Source of the DNA: Acidobacteriota bacterium
Lineage (GTDB): Bacteria; Acidobacteriota; Vicinamibacteria; Vicinamibacterales; UBA8438
Assembly: GCA_002726085.1 (NCBI GenBank)
Contig: PBRZ01000068.1
Location: 12,416 to 61,567 of the forward strand
Length of the DNA stretch: 49,152 bases
Direction: 5' to 3'
Within the stretch, counting starts at the first letter, position 1. Every line of letters begins with the position of its first letter. The position numbers and the translations under genes are program-made. The notes under the pieces were generated by a model. It worked only from the letters and a program-made list of their open reading frames with translations, did no database searches and was not told where the DNA came from. Shown one piece after another: positions 32,692 to 41,069 of this stretch.

Positions 32692-33783
32692 ATGCTGAAA
32701 ATGATCCTGGCAACCGCCATCGCGCTCAGCGCCGGTTTCGTCATCCTGCCGATTGCGGCGGCGGGTCCGTCGTTCGTAGACATCACCTGGATGTCGATGG
32801 CCAACCTGCATTACCAGATCGGTTCCACCGGCATCATCACCGACGGCTACATCACGCGCATTCCGCAGGCAGCGTTCTTTGGCGGGTCGAGCGGTCTGGC
32901 CAGCACCTCCGAGACCTACCGACCGGACGTCGACGCTGTCCGGCGCGTGCTCTCGGCGATCGGCGGACCGCCCAGCGTCAATCTGTTGCTGACCGGACAC
33001 AGCCACTGGGATCATTCCTTCGATACCGCCACCTGGGCCTCGCTGACGGGCGCCCCGATTGTCGGGTCGAGAACGAGCTGCTTTCAGGTCATGGCCGAGA
33101 CCGTGCCGGCTGAAGAGTGCACCGTCGTGGAGGGAGGCGAACGGATGACGGTGGCCGACGACGTCATCATGCACGTCGTGCGCTGGAACCACAGCGGAGA
33201 TCCGGACAGGAACCCGGAACAGCACAATCCGGTCGAGCTGGACGCGGTGCCCGAGCCTGACCCGGAGACGGGAGGCCTGCGCGCCGGCGTGGCCGAAGAT
33301 TTTCCGAACGGCGGCGGCACACGCGGCTTTCTCTTTGTCGCGAACGGACCAGACGGTAGGTTCAGCTGGTTTCAGCAGAGCTCGGCCAGCGCTGTCGATC
33401 TCGACGTGCCGATTGTGGTCGATGGCGTCGACCATGGCGCGCCGATCGACAATCTTCGCGCGGCCCTCGACGAGGCGGAGCTAGAGCGGGTAGACCTGTG
33501 GATCGGCACCGGTGGTCTGGCTGTCGCGGAGCTGGTGGTACCGGTGATCAGGCCCACGGCGTATCTGCCGATTCACTGGGACGGCCTCTGGGAGCCGTTC
33601 GAAGACGGCTTGTCGCGGCCGTTCTCACAGGCCACGCTCCAGGCGTTTCTCGCCGAATCCGGGGTCGAGCTGGTCGCACCCCGTCAGTTCATGGACCTCT
33701 GGCGGCTCGACGCATCTGGGATTCGACCACGCTCCAACGACCTGGCGAAGCAGGCACTCGGCTTCGCCGGTAGCGTCCGGTAA
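32692..33783 (+). CDS. Exported metallo-beta-lactamase-fold hydrolase
   Basis: The 363-aa protein has a signal peptide (about residues 1-24) and an MBL fold. H103-S-H105-W-D107-H108 is the canonical HxHxDH zinc site, and further His candidates are in 'RWNHSGDP' and the C-terminal 'LPIHWDGLW'. An insert near residue 125 carries two Cys (S-C-F-Q ... E-E-C-T) that might form a disulfide. No Shine-Dalgarno sequence precedes the ATG, but TAGAAT at 32681-32686, a near-consensus -10, ends only five bases before it, so the mRNA may be leaderless. The substrate is unknown; MBL proteins cleave lactones, beta-lactams, nucleic acids and thioesters. Confidence 0.82.
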   Translation: MLKMILATAIALSAGFVILPIAAAGPSFVDITWMSMANLHYQIGSTGIITDGYITRIPQAAFFGGSSGLASTSETYRPDVDAVRRVLSAIGGPPSVNLLLTGHSHWDHSFDTATWASLTGAPIVGSRTSCFQVMAETVPAEECTVVEGGERMTVADDVIMHVVRWNHSGDPDRNPEQHNPVELDAVPEPDPETGGLRAGVAEDFPNGGGTRGFLFVANGPDGRFSWFQQSSASAVDLDVPIVVDGVDHGAPIDNLRAALDEAELERVDLWIGTGGLAVAELVVPVIRPTAYLPIHWDGLWEPFEDGLSRPFSQATLQAFLAESGVELVAPRQFMDLWRLDASGIRPRSNDLAKQALGFAGSVR

Positions 33784-33804
33784 CGTCGGTCGCGCGATCG
33801 TGTG

Positions 33805-34920
33805 CTACGGCCCGGTGTCAGGCGCCTTCATCAGCCGGATCGAGCTGGCTCCCGCCTTGGGCACGAACTTTTGCGTGCGGCCCAAGATGTTGTCGGCCGC
33901 GTAGACGTTCCCCTCCGAGTCGACCGAGAACTGGTGCAGCTCGCTGTACTGTCCGGGACCGTCTCCATCCATGCCCCAGCCGTCGATGCGGTTGCCGTTC
34001 ACGTCGAGCTTCACCATCTTCACCGGCTGATTGTCGGCGACCCAGACGTCGTATCCGGAGACGTAGATGTCGTTGGGGAAGTCGAAGTCGGGCCAGGTGC
34101 CGATCGGAGAGATGTTCGGGTGATACCACGCCGAGCGGGTGGTCTCGTTGAAGACCTGGACCCGGTCGTTGTTCCGGTCGGCTACGTAGATGTTCCCCCG
34201 CGAGTCGGTCGCCACAGCGTGGACGCCGTCGAACTGGCCGCGGCCGTTGCCTTTCTCGCCCCAGTGGGTCAAGTAGTTTCCTTCGGCGTCGAGCTTCACG
34301 ATGCGCGAGTTGTCGAGACCGTCGGCCACGAACATCGACCCGTCTGGTTTGAACGCGATGTCCTGCGGACGACCGAAGTGTGTCTCGTCGTCCCCGCCGA
34401 CACCCTCTTCGCCAAGTGTCATCACCAGCTCGGATCCATCGTTCGAGAACGCGTAGATCACGTGCTTGGTCTCGTTGACGACCCAGACCTTCCGGTCCGG
34501 GTCGTGGGGGTTGATCCGGATCTTGTGCGGGCCGTTGGTGCCCTCGAACAGGCTGTCCCACTGCGTCCAGGCTTCGGTCATGTTGCCGTCGCCATCGACG
34601 ACGAAAATGCTGTTCTGGTAGACGCGTTGTCCCTCTTCAGGGCGGAGCGCGTTGAGTCCGATCGACCCGACAAAGCCGGCAAAGCCTGGCGGCACCGGGT
34701 CCGGCAGGCGGAACTCACCACGCTGGATGACGAAGATGCGGTCTGGCGACTCGGCGGTCACGCCCGGGTGCGAGCCCCAAGCGAAGCCGGCGCCAGCGAA
34801 CGGCTTCATCCAGTTGTCGACGACATCGTAGGGGCTCGATTCGCCCTCTTGAAGCAGGGCGGCAGGGGCTGCCAGACTGGCCGCCACGACGGCGGCAAGG
34901 ACCAGGATAGACGTGCGCAT
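33805..34920 (-). CDS. Exported NHL-repeat (six-bladed propeller) protein
   Basis: This 371-aa protein has a signal peptide (about residues 1-21) and a chain of NHL-type repeats. Examples are 'GRPQDIAFKPDGSMFVADGL', 'GVHAVATDSRGNIYVADRNN' and 'LHQFSVDSEGNVYAADNILG', each with D-x-x-G-x-x-Y/F-V-A-D. Such propellers include peptidylglycine alpha-amidating lyase relatives and binding proteins; the 'RVQVFN' and 'RIVKLD' strands that follow each repeat fit this. The ATG at 34920 follows AAGGAAGGGTG. The gene is convergent with the MBL gene (21-bp gap). Function unknown. Confidence 0.8.
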   Translation of the reverse strand: MRTSILVLAAVVAASLAAPAALLQEGESSPYDVVDNWMKPFAGAGFAWGSHPGVTAESPDRIFVIQRGEFRLPDPVPPGFAGFVGSIGLNALRPEEGQRVYQNSIFVVDGDGNMTEAWTQWDSLFEGTNGPHKIRINPHDPDRKVWVVNETKHVIYAFSNDGSELVMTLGEEGVGGDDETHFGRPQDIAFKPDGSMFVADGLDNSRIVKLDAEGNYLTHWGEKGNGRGQFDGVHAVATDSRGNIYVADRNNDRVQVFNETTRSAWYHPNISPIGTWPDFDFPNDIYVSGYDVWVADNQPVKMVKLDVNGNRIDGWGMDGDGPGQYSELHQFSVDSEGNVYAADNILGRTQKFVPKAGASSIRLMKAPDTGP

Positions 34921-35016
34921 GTTCACCCTTCCTTCTGCACGGGCCACAGGTCGTGGCCACTCATGTTCGTTCTTTGCGAGTCGACCAGTTTCGTCAGACC
35001 GCGGTGACGCCCGCGG

Positions 35017-36018
35017 CTATCGCGAGCCCTCGACCGCCTGCGTGTTGAGCTTGCGGGCGCCGGCCATGATACCGGTCAGTCCGTAATTGCCCTCGTGGCA
35101 GGCGTACTCGAACAACGGGCCGTCTGTGCGACGCATCGGAATCGCCGCCGTCCAGGGGCGTGTGTAGTTGTTCGGGTCTGCGATCGTGAATTCATACATC
35201 ACCGTGTCCGGGTCGACCCGTCTGAACCGCTCGACCAGCTGCGTGTCACTTGAAGAGCCGCTGAAGTTGGTGGCCTGCCGGAAGTTCCTCGTCTCGACAA
35301 CCAGTGTCTCGCCGTCCCAGTGTCCGCGTGAATCGCCGCTCCACTGCCGGAGGTCACCGTGCGGCTGGTCGGTGATCGGGATGACCCGCGTGTTGTGGAT
35401 GTGCTCGTTGAGAATCGTGACGTAGCCGGGCACCTGCAGGATCAGCACGTTGTTGTTGTACGAACCCGGGCGCATTGGAGGGCCGGCGTTCGAACCCATC
35501 ATGCACCGGTCGCCCAGGCTGCGGTCGGTGTAGTGGTCAGCAAACCCGTTGCGCAGGTTCAAGCGGCGGACGCCATTGGCCTGCCTGAAGCTCGTTGTGT
35601 AGGGGATACGTCCATCCGGTGGGTCGACGACCAGCGAGGTGCGCTTGTCGCTGGTCAGCTCGATGCCCCGCTCGTACCAAAACTCGTTGTACGAAAGCAC
35701 ACCACCTTCCTCGCGCGACTGATACCCCGCGCTCGGTGCGCCTGTCTCGGGGTCGAACAGGTCCCGATTCAGCCGGGTGCGCTCGGACGCCTCGAACGCC
35801 GCCGCATCCTCGGCCGAGAGCTGTGCCTGACCGGTCAGCGCAGCGGGACGCTCGAGTGGGGTCAGGGTACGGAAGGTGAAGATGCCGGAGATGTCCGGCT
35901 GGTCGTCCGGTGTGCGCATCGGGGCCAGATCAGCCGCCGATTGTGCGGAGACCGGGAGTGGTATCAGCAGAAGGACAGCAGCAACCGGCATCAGCGCGGC
36001 ACGGAGTCGATGGCTCAT
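35017..36018 (-). CDS. Exported PDLQGvW-family protein, copy 3
   Basis: The 333-aa product has a signal peptide (about residues 1-26, ending Pro-Val-Ser-Ala-Gln) after GAGGGTG. It carries the family landmarks with the first motif varied to 'PDISGIFTFRTLTPLERPAA'. The rest is regular: 'YNEFWYERG', 'RTSLVVDPPDGRIPY', Arg-Cys in 'DRCMMG', 'SYNNNVLILQVPGY', 'SGDSRGHWDGETLVVETRNF', 'LVERFRR' and 'FEYACHEGNYGL'. Its start faces the start of copy 4 with 223 bases between them, so the pair may share a regulatory region. Confidence 0.8.
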   Translation of the reverse strand: MSHRLRAALMPVAAVLLLIPLPVSAQSAADLAPMRTPDDQPDISGIFTFRTLTPLERPAALTGQAQLSAEDAAAFEASERTRLNRDLFDPETGAPSAGYQSREEGGVLSYNEFWYERGIELTSDKRTSLVVDPPDGRIPYTTSFRQANGVRRLNLRNGFADHYTDRSLGDRCMMGSNAGPPMRPGSYNNNVLILQVPGYVTILNEHIHNTRVIPITDQPHGDLRQWSGDSRGHWDGETLVVETRNFRQATNFSGSSSDTQLVERFRRVDPDTVMYEFTIADPNNYTRPWTAAIPMRRTDGPLFEYACHEGNYGLTGIMAGARKLNTQAVEGSR

Positions 36019-36241
36019 CCTGTCACCCTCTTAGCTTCGTCAGTTGGTTGTATCGCGAGTTCAGGCTTGATCCTACCGCCGGGTGCCGCGGGGTTCAACC
36101 CGTGCCCGGAGACCGCCCGGAGAGACGGTTGCGTCGAGCCCCGGGGTGAGTGATCATGCGGGTGGCCTGGCCCGGTCGATTCGGGGACAGGCGCAGCGGC
36201 GCCCCGAGCGGCGTCGGGAGGCCGACACGAGGGAGGATCGC

Positions 36242-37288
36242 ATGCAGCATCGACATCTCGCGGCGGCGTGTGCCCTGTTGCTGGTGACAGCGCTCGTCTC
36301 GGTCGTTCCATGGCCGGCGGGCCGGTTGGTCGAGGCGCAAACCGCCCCGGCGAGCGCCACGGCGGTGCCTCGTACAGCCGATGGCCGGCCCGACCTGCAG
36401 GGCGTGTGGCTCAGCAATACAGCCACCCCGCTCGAACGGCCGGCGGCCCTGGCCGGGCGGGAACGGCTGACAGATGAAGAAGTCGCCACGCTGCAGGAGC
36501 GGGCGAATCGAATTTTCGGAAACGGGAGAAGCGCCTTCGCTGCCGGCGACGCCCCTTTCCGGGCGGCGTTCGAGAACATCGACACCTTCGATGCGCCAAC
36601 GTCGACCAGCAGCTCCCTCGGGATGGTAGAGCGCGCGTTCGATAACCGCACGTCGATGGTGGTGGACCCGCCGGATGGGCGCATACCAGACGAGACGGAG
36701 GCGGCGCGGCAGAGACAGTCGGCGGTTGCCGATGGCTGGCGGTACAAGACCGGTCCGGAGGACTTCAGCACGATCCACCGATGTATCACAACAGGGGTGC
36801 CGCGGCTGGGCGGCAATTTTGGCGCCGGTCCCTACACCTATTATCAGATCGTCCAGACGCCGACTTATGTCGCGCTCGTCAACGAGGCGTTCCATGACGC
36901 ACGCCTCATTCCGTTGGACGGCCGTCCGCACCTGCCGGAGGGCATTCGGCAGTGGAACGGTGACTCTCGCGGGCGCTGGGCGGGGGACACGCTGGTCGTC
37001 GAGACCCGCAACTTCTCGTCCAGCAGTTACTTCCGTGGTGCCGCCGAGGGCCTGCATCTCGTCGAGCGGTTCACGCGCACCGCTCCCGATACCATCACCT
37101 ACAGCATGACGTTCACCGACCCGGCGACCTGGGCGGCGCCCTGGACCGCGGAAATGTTGCTCGAGGGCATGGACGAGGCGATCTATGAGTTCGCCTGCCA
37201 CGAGGGGAATCATTCGATGATCGGCATGTTGGGGACGGCACGCCTGGAAGGCAGGGCCGAGGCCGCCGCGAATTCTGGCGTGCGATAG
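36242..37288 (+). CDS. Exported PDLQGvW-family protein, copy 4
   Basis: This 348-aa copy has a signal peptide (about residues 1-32, ending Leu-Val-Glu-Ala-Gln) after GGGAGG. It is the most diverged: 'PDLQGVWLSNTATPLERPAA', 'RTSMVVDPPDGRIP', Arg-Cys in 'HRCITTGVPRL', 'YYQIVQTPTYVALVNE' in place of the usual Tyr-Asn-Asn-Asn segment, 'NGDSRGRWAGDTLVVETRNF', 'LVERFTR' and 'YEFACHEGNHSM'. A cytochrome c gene follows 42 bases downstream on the same strand, probably co-transcribed. The family's function is unknown, but this linkage to a haem protein is one of the few functional hints in the window. Confidence 0.8.
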   Translation: MQHRHLAAACALLLVTALVSVVPWPAGRLVEAQTAPASATAVPRTADGRPDLQGVWLSNTATPLERPAALAGRERLTDEEVATLQERANRIFGNGRSAFAAGDAPFRAAFENIDTFDAPTSTSSSLGMVERAFDNRTSMVVDPPDGRIPDETEAARQRQSAVADGWRYKTGPEDFSTIHRCITTGVPRLGGNFGAGPYTYYQIVQTPTYVALVNEAFHDARLIPLDGRPHLPEGIRQWNGDSRGRWAGDTLVVETRNFSSSSYFRGAAEGLHLVERFTRTAPDTITYSMTFTDPATWAAPWTAEMLLEGMDEAIYEFACHEGNHSMIGMLGTARLEGRAEAAANSGVR

Positions 37289-37330
37289 GATGAGATTTCG
37301 GTCGCCCGCAATTGGTGAGAAGGAGGAGGC

Positions 37331-37864
37331 GTGAACGCATCTGGAACGTCGGGGCGTCGGTTGGGTGTGCTGTGGGGGGTTGTGACCGTCGGGATGGCAG
37401 TGTCTGCCGGAGGTGGGCCGGTCGTTCGGGCGCAGGAGCCGAGCGATACCACCATCGCCGCCGGAAGGCGGATCTATACCCAGAAGGCAGATTGCCAGGC
37501 CTGTCATGGCTGGGCCGGGGACGGACAGAAGATGGACTATCAGTCGCCAGATGGCGCCAACCTGCGTGTCTCTACCCTCGACCGCGACCAGCTGATATTC
37601 GTCATCAAGTGCGGCCTGCCGGGTCGGGACATGCCCGCGTTCGACCGGCTGTCGTATACCGATGACCGCTGTCTCGGCCGGACCCGGGCCGACCTGGGTC
37701 GCATGGGATTGAAGCTGCCCGACCCGGCCACCACATTGCAGTCACGGGAGATCGAGCGGGTGGCCGATTTCCTGCTCACGAAGGTCGTCGGACAGGGCGA
37801 AATGGACCGCGCCAAGTGCGTCGATTTCTGGGGCGAGGAGGTCGACGTCTGTAGCGAGTTCTGA
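37331..37864 (+). CDS. Exported monohaem cytochrome c
   Basis: The 177-aa product has a signal peptide (about residues 1-35) and one class I haem site, C55-Q-A-C58-H59, with M101 in 'GRDMPAF' as the probable sixth ligand. Four additional Cys (94, 114, 163, 174) are likely to form disulfides, a pattern seen in cytochromes that serve PQQ dehydrogenases. It starts with GTG 37331 behind AAGGAGGAGG. It is a plausible electron acceptor for the haem-less quinoproteins at 262 and 16001, though they are not adjacent. It follows PDLQGvW copy 4. Confidence 0.87.
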   Translation: MNASGTSGRRLGVLWGVVTVGMAVSAGGGPVVRAQEPSDTTIAAGRRIYTQKADCQACHGWAGDGQKMDYQSPDGANLRVSTLDRDQLIFVIKCGLPGRDMPAFDRLSYTDDRCLGRTRADLGRMGLKLPDPATTLQSREIERVADFLLTKVVGQGEMDRAKCVDFWGEEVDVCSEF

Positions 37865-37879
37865 GATCGAGGCAGCAGT

Positions 37880-37917
37880 CCGCCAAAGGCAGGCGGCCGG
37901 TCACCGGTTCGCCGGTG
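37880..37917. terminator. Tandem hairpins between convergent genes
   Basis: CCGCC/GGCGG (37880-37884 and 37892-37896) and CACCGG-TTCG-CCGGTG (37902-37917, with a TTCG tetraloop) lie between the cytochrome c gene and the oppositely oriented zinc-ribbon gene. There is no T-run on either side, so intrinsic termination is uncertain. Confidence 0.35.
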
Positions 37918-37925
37918 CGTGGCAC

Positions 37926-38135
37926 TCACCGCCAAGGCGCGCGGTGGTCGTTGAGCCTGCGATAGAGCCTGTGCGTGCATTCCGGACAGAACCAGGCTCG
38001 GCTTCTGTCCCGTTCCTCGAACCTGGCCGCTGTCCCGCGCTCACCGCAGATGGCGCACGCGAACTCCGACCCGAAAAACCTACTCGCGGGAGCCGGCCGG
38101 TACACCCGAACAGCATGGTGTGGGTGTGGAGCCAT
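37926..38135 (-). CDS. Small zinc-ribbon protein
   Basis: This 69-aa protein has C27-A-I-C30 and C50-P-E-C53, spaced as a treble-clef or zinc-ribbon, and a basic remainder ('HRLYRRLNDHRAPWR'). The ATG at 38135 is preceded by GGAGG with seven bases of spacing, better than most genes here, which supports a real gene despite its size. No signal peptide is present, so it should be cytoplasmic. It stands alone between the cytochrome c gene and the two-component system. A nucleic-acid-binding or protein-binding role is possible; I do not know the family. Confidence 0.6.
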   Translation of the reverse strand: MAPHPHHAVRVYRPAPASRFFGSEFACAICGERGTAARFEERDRSRAWFCPECTHRLYRRLNDHRAPWR

Positions 38136-38290
38136 GTGAGACCTCCGTTATAGGTTCGATCCGTGTGGCTTTGGTCCCTCCCAGATTAGCCCTCGCCAAG
38201 ACGCGACGCCAACTGGGAGAAACCCTGGTTCTCGAGAACTTTCGGCATGTTGGCGCGTACCGCGCGGGTTGCGTGCCTTGACCCGAACAC

Positions 38291-38938
38291 TCAGGAGAGC
38301 GAGGTTATGCCGTGCGCGATGGCGTACTTGATGAGGTCCGAGGTCGTGCGAAGGCCTAGCTGTTGTGCCATGCGTGCCTTGTGGAACTCGACGGTTTTCA
38401 CCGAGATCGCCAATTTGGCGGCGACCTGTTTGGCCGTGCGTCCCTCCGCCACGAGCTGCAGCACCTCGCGTTGGCGCGGTGTGAGCTCGCCAAGTTGCGC
38501 CGGCGGGTCGGCCAGCGACCCAGCGAGGATCGGTTCCATCGCATCGGTCTTCAACAACGGGGTGAGGTAGTACCGCCCCTTGAGCACCACGAAGATGGCG
38601 TGTTCGAGCTCGGAGGCTGCCGAGCGTTTGAGCAAGTAGCCGGACGCGCCCGCCTTGAATGCCTCTTTCACATAGGTCCGGTCGGCGTGCATGGTCAGAA
38701 AGATGAGTTTGCTGTCCGGTACGAGGACTCTGAGCTTGCGCGCCGCTTCGAAACCATTCAGCACCGGCATCGAGATGTCGAGCAGGATGACATCGGGGCG
38801 AAGCCGCTCTGCGGTCTCGACGAGCTCCAGGCCGTTCCCGACTGTCTTGAGCAGGTTGCACTGGTGTTCGAGCAGACGCTGCAGTCCCTCGATGAACAGC
38901 GTATGGTCGTCAGCCAGAATCACGCGAGGGCGCGTCAC
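38291..38938 (-). CDS. NarL/LuxR-type response regulator
   Basis: The 215-aa product has a receiver domain (phosphoacceptor D54, acidic D10/D11, T82 and K104) and a C-terminal LuxR-type HTH ('ELTPRQREVLQLVAEGRTAK', 'ISVKTVEFHKARMAQQLG'). It should activate or repress genes when phosphorylated by the kinase upstream. GTG at 38938 is chosen because AAGGAGGAG lies directly upstream and the start overlaps the kinase stop as GTGA. The frame is also open to an ATG at 38965. A two-gene operon with the kinase. Confidence 0.93.
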   Translation of the reverse strand: MTRPRVILADDHTLFIEGLQRLLEHQCNLLKTVGNGLELVETAERLRPDVILLDISMPVLNGFEAARKLRVLVPDSKLIFLTMHADRTYVKEAFKAGASGYLLKRSAASELEHAIFVVLKGRYYLTPLLKTDAMEPILAGSLADPPAQLGELTPRQREVLQLVAEGRTAKQVAAKLAISVKTVEFHKARMAQQLGLRTTSDLIKYAIAHGITSLS

Positions 38939-40491
38939 CGCTCCTCCTTCGGTAAAGGCACCCACACTCGGACCTGCGTGCCTTCGCCAACATGCGACGT
39001 CAAGCTGAAGCGGCCATTTACCAGCCGCACGCGTTCCTGCATGCTGACGATGCCAAGGCCCTGTCGCGGTCCTGTGGTGGCTTCAGCAACGAAACCCAGA
39101 CCCGAGTCGCTGATCATCAGGCTGATGCCGTCCTCGACGCGAGTGAGTGTCAAGGTGACCCGCTCGGAGCGCGCGTGCCGCGCGACATTGCGGAGCGCCT
39201 CCTGGGAGACGCGATACAGGCACGACCCGACGTCGGGAGCAATCGAGTCTGGCACCGATTGCACGATGTCGACCGGTATTCCTTCCCGTTGCGTGAAGTC
39301 ATCCGTCAGCGACTCCAACGCCGCTGACAGGCCGAGGTCGTCCAGGATGGACGGATGGAGCTGATAGGCGAGCGTGTGCACATCGTTCGACAGCGCCACG
39401 ACGTGGTCGTGTAGCACGCGGAGTCGTGCAAGTGTGGTCGGTCTCGACTCGGGCAGGTCGCGTTCCAGCGTTTCGATCTCGAGTGCCAGCAGCGCGAGAC
39501 GCTGGTTGAGGTCGTCATGCAGCTCGCGGGAGAGGCGCTGTCGCTCGTCCTCCTGCGCGGTCATCAGGCGGGCAGCGAGCGCCTGCAGCTCCTGTCGGCT
39601 GTGTTCAAGCTCGCGTTGCTTCTGGTGGAGCGCCAGCTGAGCACGTTTGCGCTCGGTCACGTCTCTCCAGGTCGCGCGATAATAGAGGTTGTCACGCTCG
39701 TCGGAGATGGCCGCGGCGCTCAGGCTGACGTCTATCAGGGCGCCGTGTCTCGTCAGTTGTAGCTCGACGTCTCGCACGCGGCCAGTCTGGCGGACATGCA
39801 CGAGCGCCTCGGCAAGCACCGGCCAGCAGCCCGGGTCGTGAATCTCGCGCACCGGTCGACCAAGGAGCTCTTCGCGACTGCACCCGCTCACGGTCACCAG
39901 GGTCTGGTTGCACTGCACGATGCGCTCGGTGGCGACGTCGACGGATGCGAACATGTCGGGTGCGTCGTCATAGAGATTTTCATAGCGGGCCTGCGACGCA
40001 CGCAGTGCCACTTCGGCCCGCTTGCGCCGTGAGATGTCCCGCCAGACGAACCAACCGCGGACGACCCGGCCGGTGTCGTCTCGAATCGAGGAGGCGTTCA
40101 GGCTGACGTCAATCGTGCTGCCGTCTTGTCGTTGGAGCAGCAGCTCGGCGTCATGCACTTCGCCGGTCTCCACCAACGAGTGGCATGCTCTCTCGACGTC
40201 ATCGAGACAGTCGGCGTGATGCAGACTGGACACCGAGCGACCCAGCACGTCCGCCTTCGTCGCGCCCAACGCGGTCGCCAGATTCTGGTTGCAGTCGAGA
40301 ATGACGCCGGTGGCCGCGTCCACCGACCCGAACATGTCGGGCGCGTGGTCAAACAGGTCGCGATGCCGGGCCTCGGCGATCGGCAGGCTCCCCATGTCTC
40401 GCGTATCCCCACAAGTGCCGTGCTTCAGACGCGAACGGCGCTCGTGGATGGCATCGAGCAACTGGTCTCCGGACGGATCGCACTTGTCCAC
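38935..40491 (-). CDS. PAS-PAS sensor histidine kinase (HisKA_3)
   Basis: This 518-aa protein has two PAS domains with PAC-type ends (about residues 40-160 and 165-285; each starts with a similar 'DHAPDMFGSVDAAT' / 'DDAPDMFASVDVAT'). A HisKA_3 dimerisation helix follows with H325 in 'LSRELHDDLNQR', then a HATPase domain with D462-S-G-L-G and 'GLGIVSMQERVRL'. No membrane segment is visible, so the stimulus is probably cytoplasmic; 'CNQ' in each PAS might bind a ligand. Start is uncertain: GTG 40491 has no strong site, and ATG 40395 is the main alternative. The stop overlaps the response regulator start. Confidence 0.9.
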   Translation of the reverse strand: MDKCDPSGDQLLDAIHERRSRLKHGTCGDTRDMGSLPIAEARHRDLFDHAPDMFGSVDAATGVILDCNQNLATALGATKADVLGRSVSSLHHADCLDDVERACHSLVETGEVHDAELLLQRQDGSTIDVSLNASSIRDDTGRVVRGWFVWRDISRRKRAEVALRASQARYENLYDDAPDMFASVDVATERIVQCNQTLVTVSGCSREELLGRPVREIHDPGCWPVLAEALVHVRQTGRVRDVELQLTRHGALIDVSLSAAAISDERDNLYYRATWRDVTERKRAQLALHQKQRELEHSRQELQALAARLMTAQEDERQRLSRELHDDLNQRLALLALEIETLERDLPESRPTTLARLRVLHDHVVALSNDVHTLAYQLHPSILDDLGLSAALESLTDDFTQREGIPVDIVQSVPDSIAPDVGSCLYRVSQEALRNVARHARSERVTLTLTRVEDGISLMISDSGLGFVAEATTGPRQGLGIVSMQERVRLVNGRFSLTSHVGEGTQVRVWVPLPKEER

Positions 40492-41069
40492 GTTACCAAC
40501 CCACCTGACAAATCAGTCAGGTCGCGTCGTGTCGACAGCATGAGGATGCCGTGTCTGACGGCACGGAGGGTGCGCGGGGGAGCGGGAAGACGCCGGGCCG
40601 ACACCGGTTCTGCCGGCGGGGCGGGCGGGTGTTGCCCGCCCCGCCCCTTCCTTGGCGCGGTGGCTAGGTTACCGTCTGTGGCGGGGTCAGGAGGCCCCAG
40701 GTCACCGAGGCTCCGGTTGCTCGCATTCGAGCGTGTCCGCAGCCTGCTGTGGAGTCGTGTCAGACGGGCGAAGCCCCCTCAGGAAAGCCTCCAGCGACGC
40801 GGGGTAGAACGTGTGAGTTGCACACTGTTCCAGTCCCCGTAGTGCCGAGGGCCGACATTGTCCGGCGGACCAAGCACCGGCACCTCCTTCCGGCTGGCAA
40901 CCGTTGGTCGGTGCCGCCACACCGCTCATCGCACATGGCAGGTGACGCACTGTCGCCAGTTGGACGCAAGCGTAGAATGACAACGTCGTTGGCCGGAACT
41001 GGGAAGAACCCTAGGGACATCACTTCAGCACAACCACGAGCAGGTAGCCCGACGTTCTGAAGGAGAGCC
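40492..41069. other. 578-bp divergent region with a strong GC hairpin and no clear gene
   Basis: This is the longest gap in the window, between the kinase (leftward) and exonuclease III (rightward). GGCGGGGCGGGC (40615-40626) pairs perfectly with GCCCGCCCCGCC (40634-40645) over a 7-base loop, followed by CCTTCCTT. TAGAAT at 40973-40978 could be a -10 for exonuclease III. On the minus strand GGAAGGAGGTG stands five bases before a GTG that opens a 32-codon frame (40779-40877), too short to trust. The rest shows nothing I can name. Confidence 0.5.
40615..40645. repeat. 12-bp perfect GC inverted repeat (hairpin)
   Basis: A perfect 12-bp all-G/C stem with loop GGGTGTT. It lacks a good T-run on either strand, so it is more likely a structural or protein-binding element, or a weak terminator of an unseen transcript, than a standard terminator. 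Confidence 0.6.

Noticed and set aside
40779-40877. A 32-codon minus-strand frame behind GGAAGGAGGTG
   Set aside because: The ribosome site is excellent, but the translation is featureless and there is no conservation evidence.
40926-41020. A minus-strand reading frame ending in Cys-Val-Thr-Cys-His-Val-Arg, like a haem motif at a protein end
   Set aside because: The frame is about 30 codons, has no start codon or ribosome site, and no cytochrome context beyond the motif. It may be a relic, but chance is more likely.
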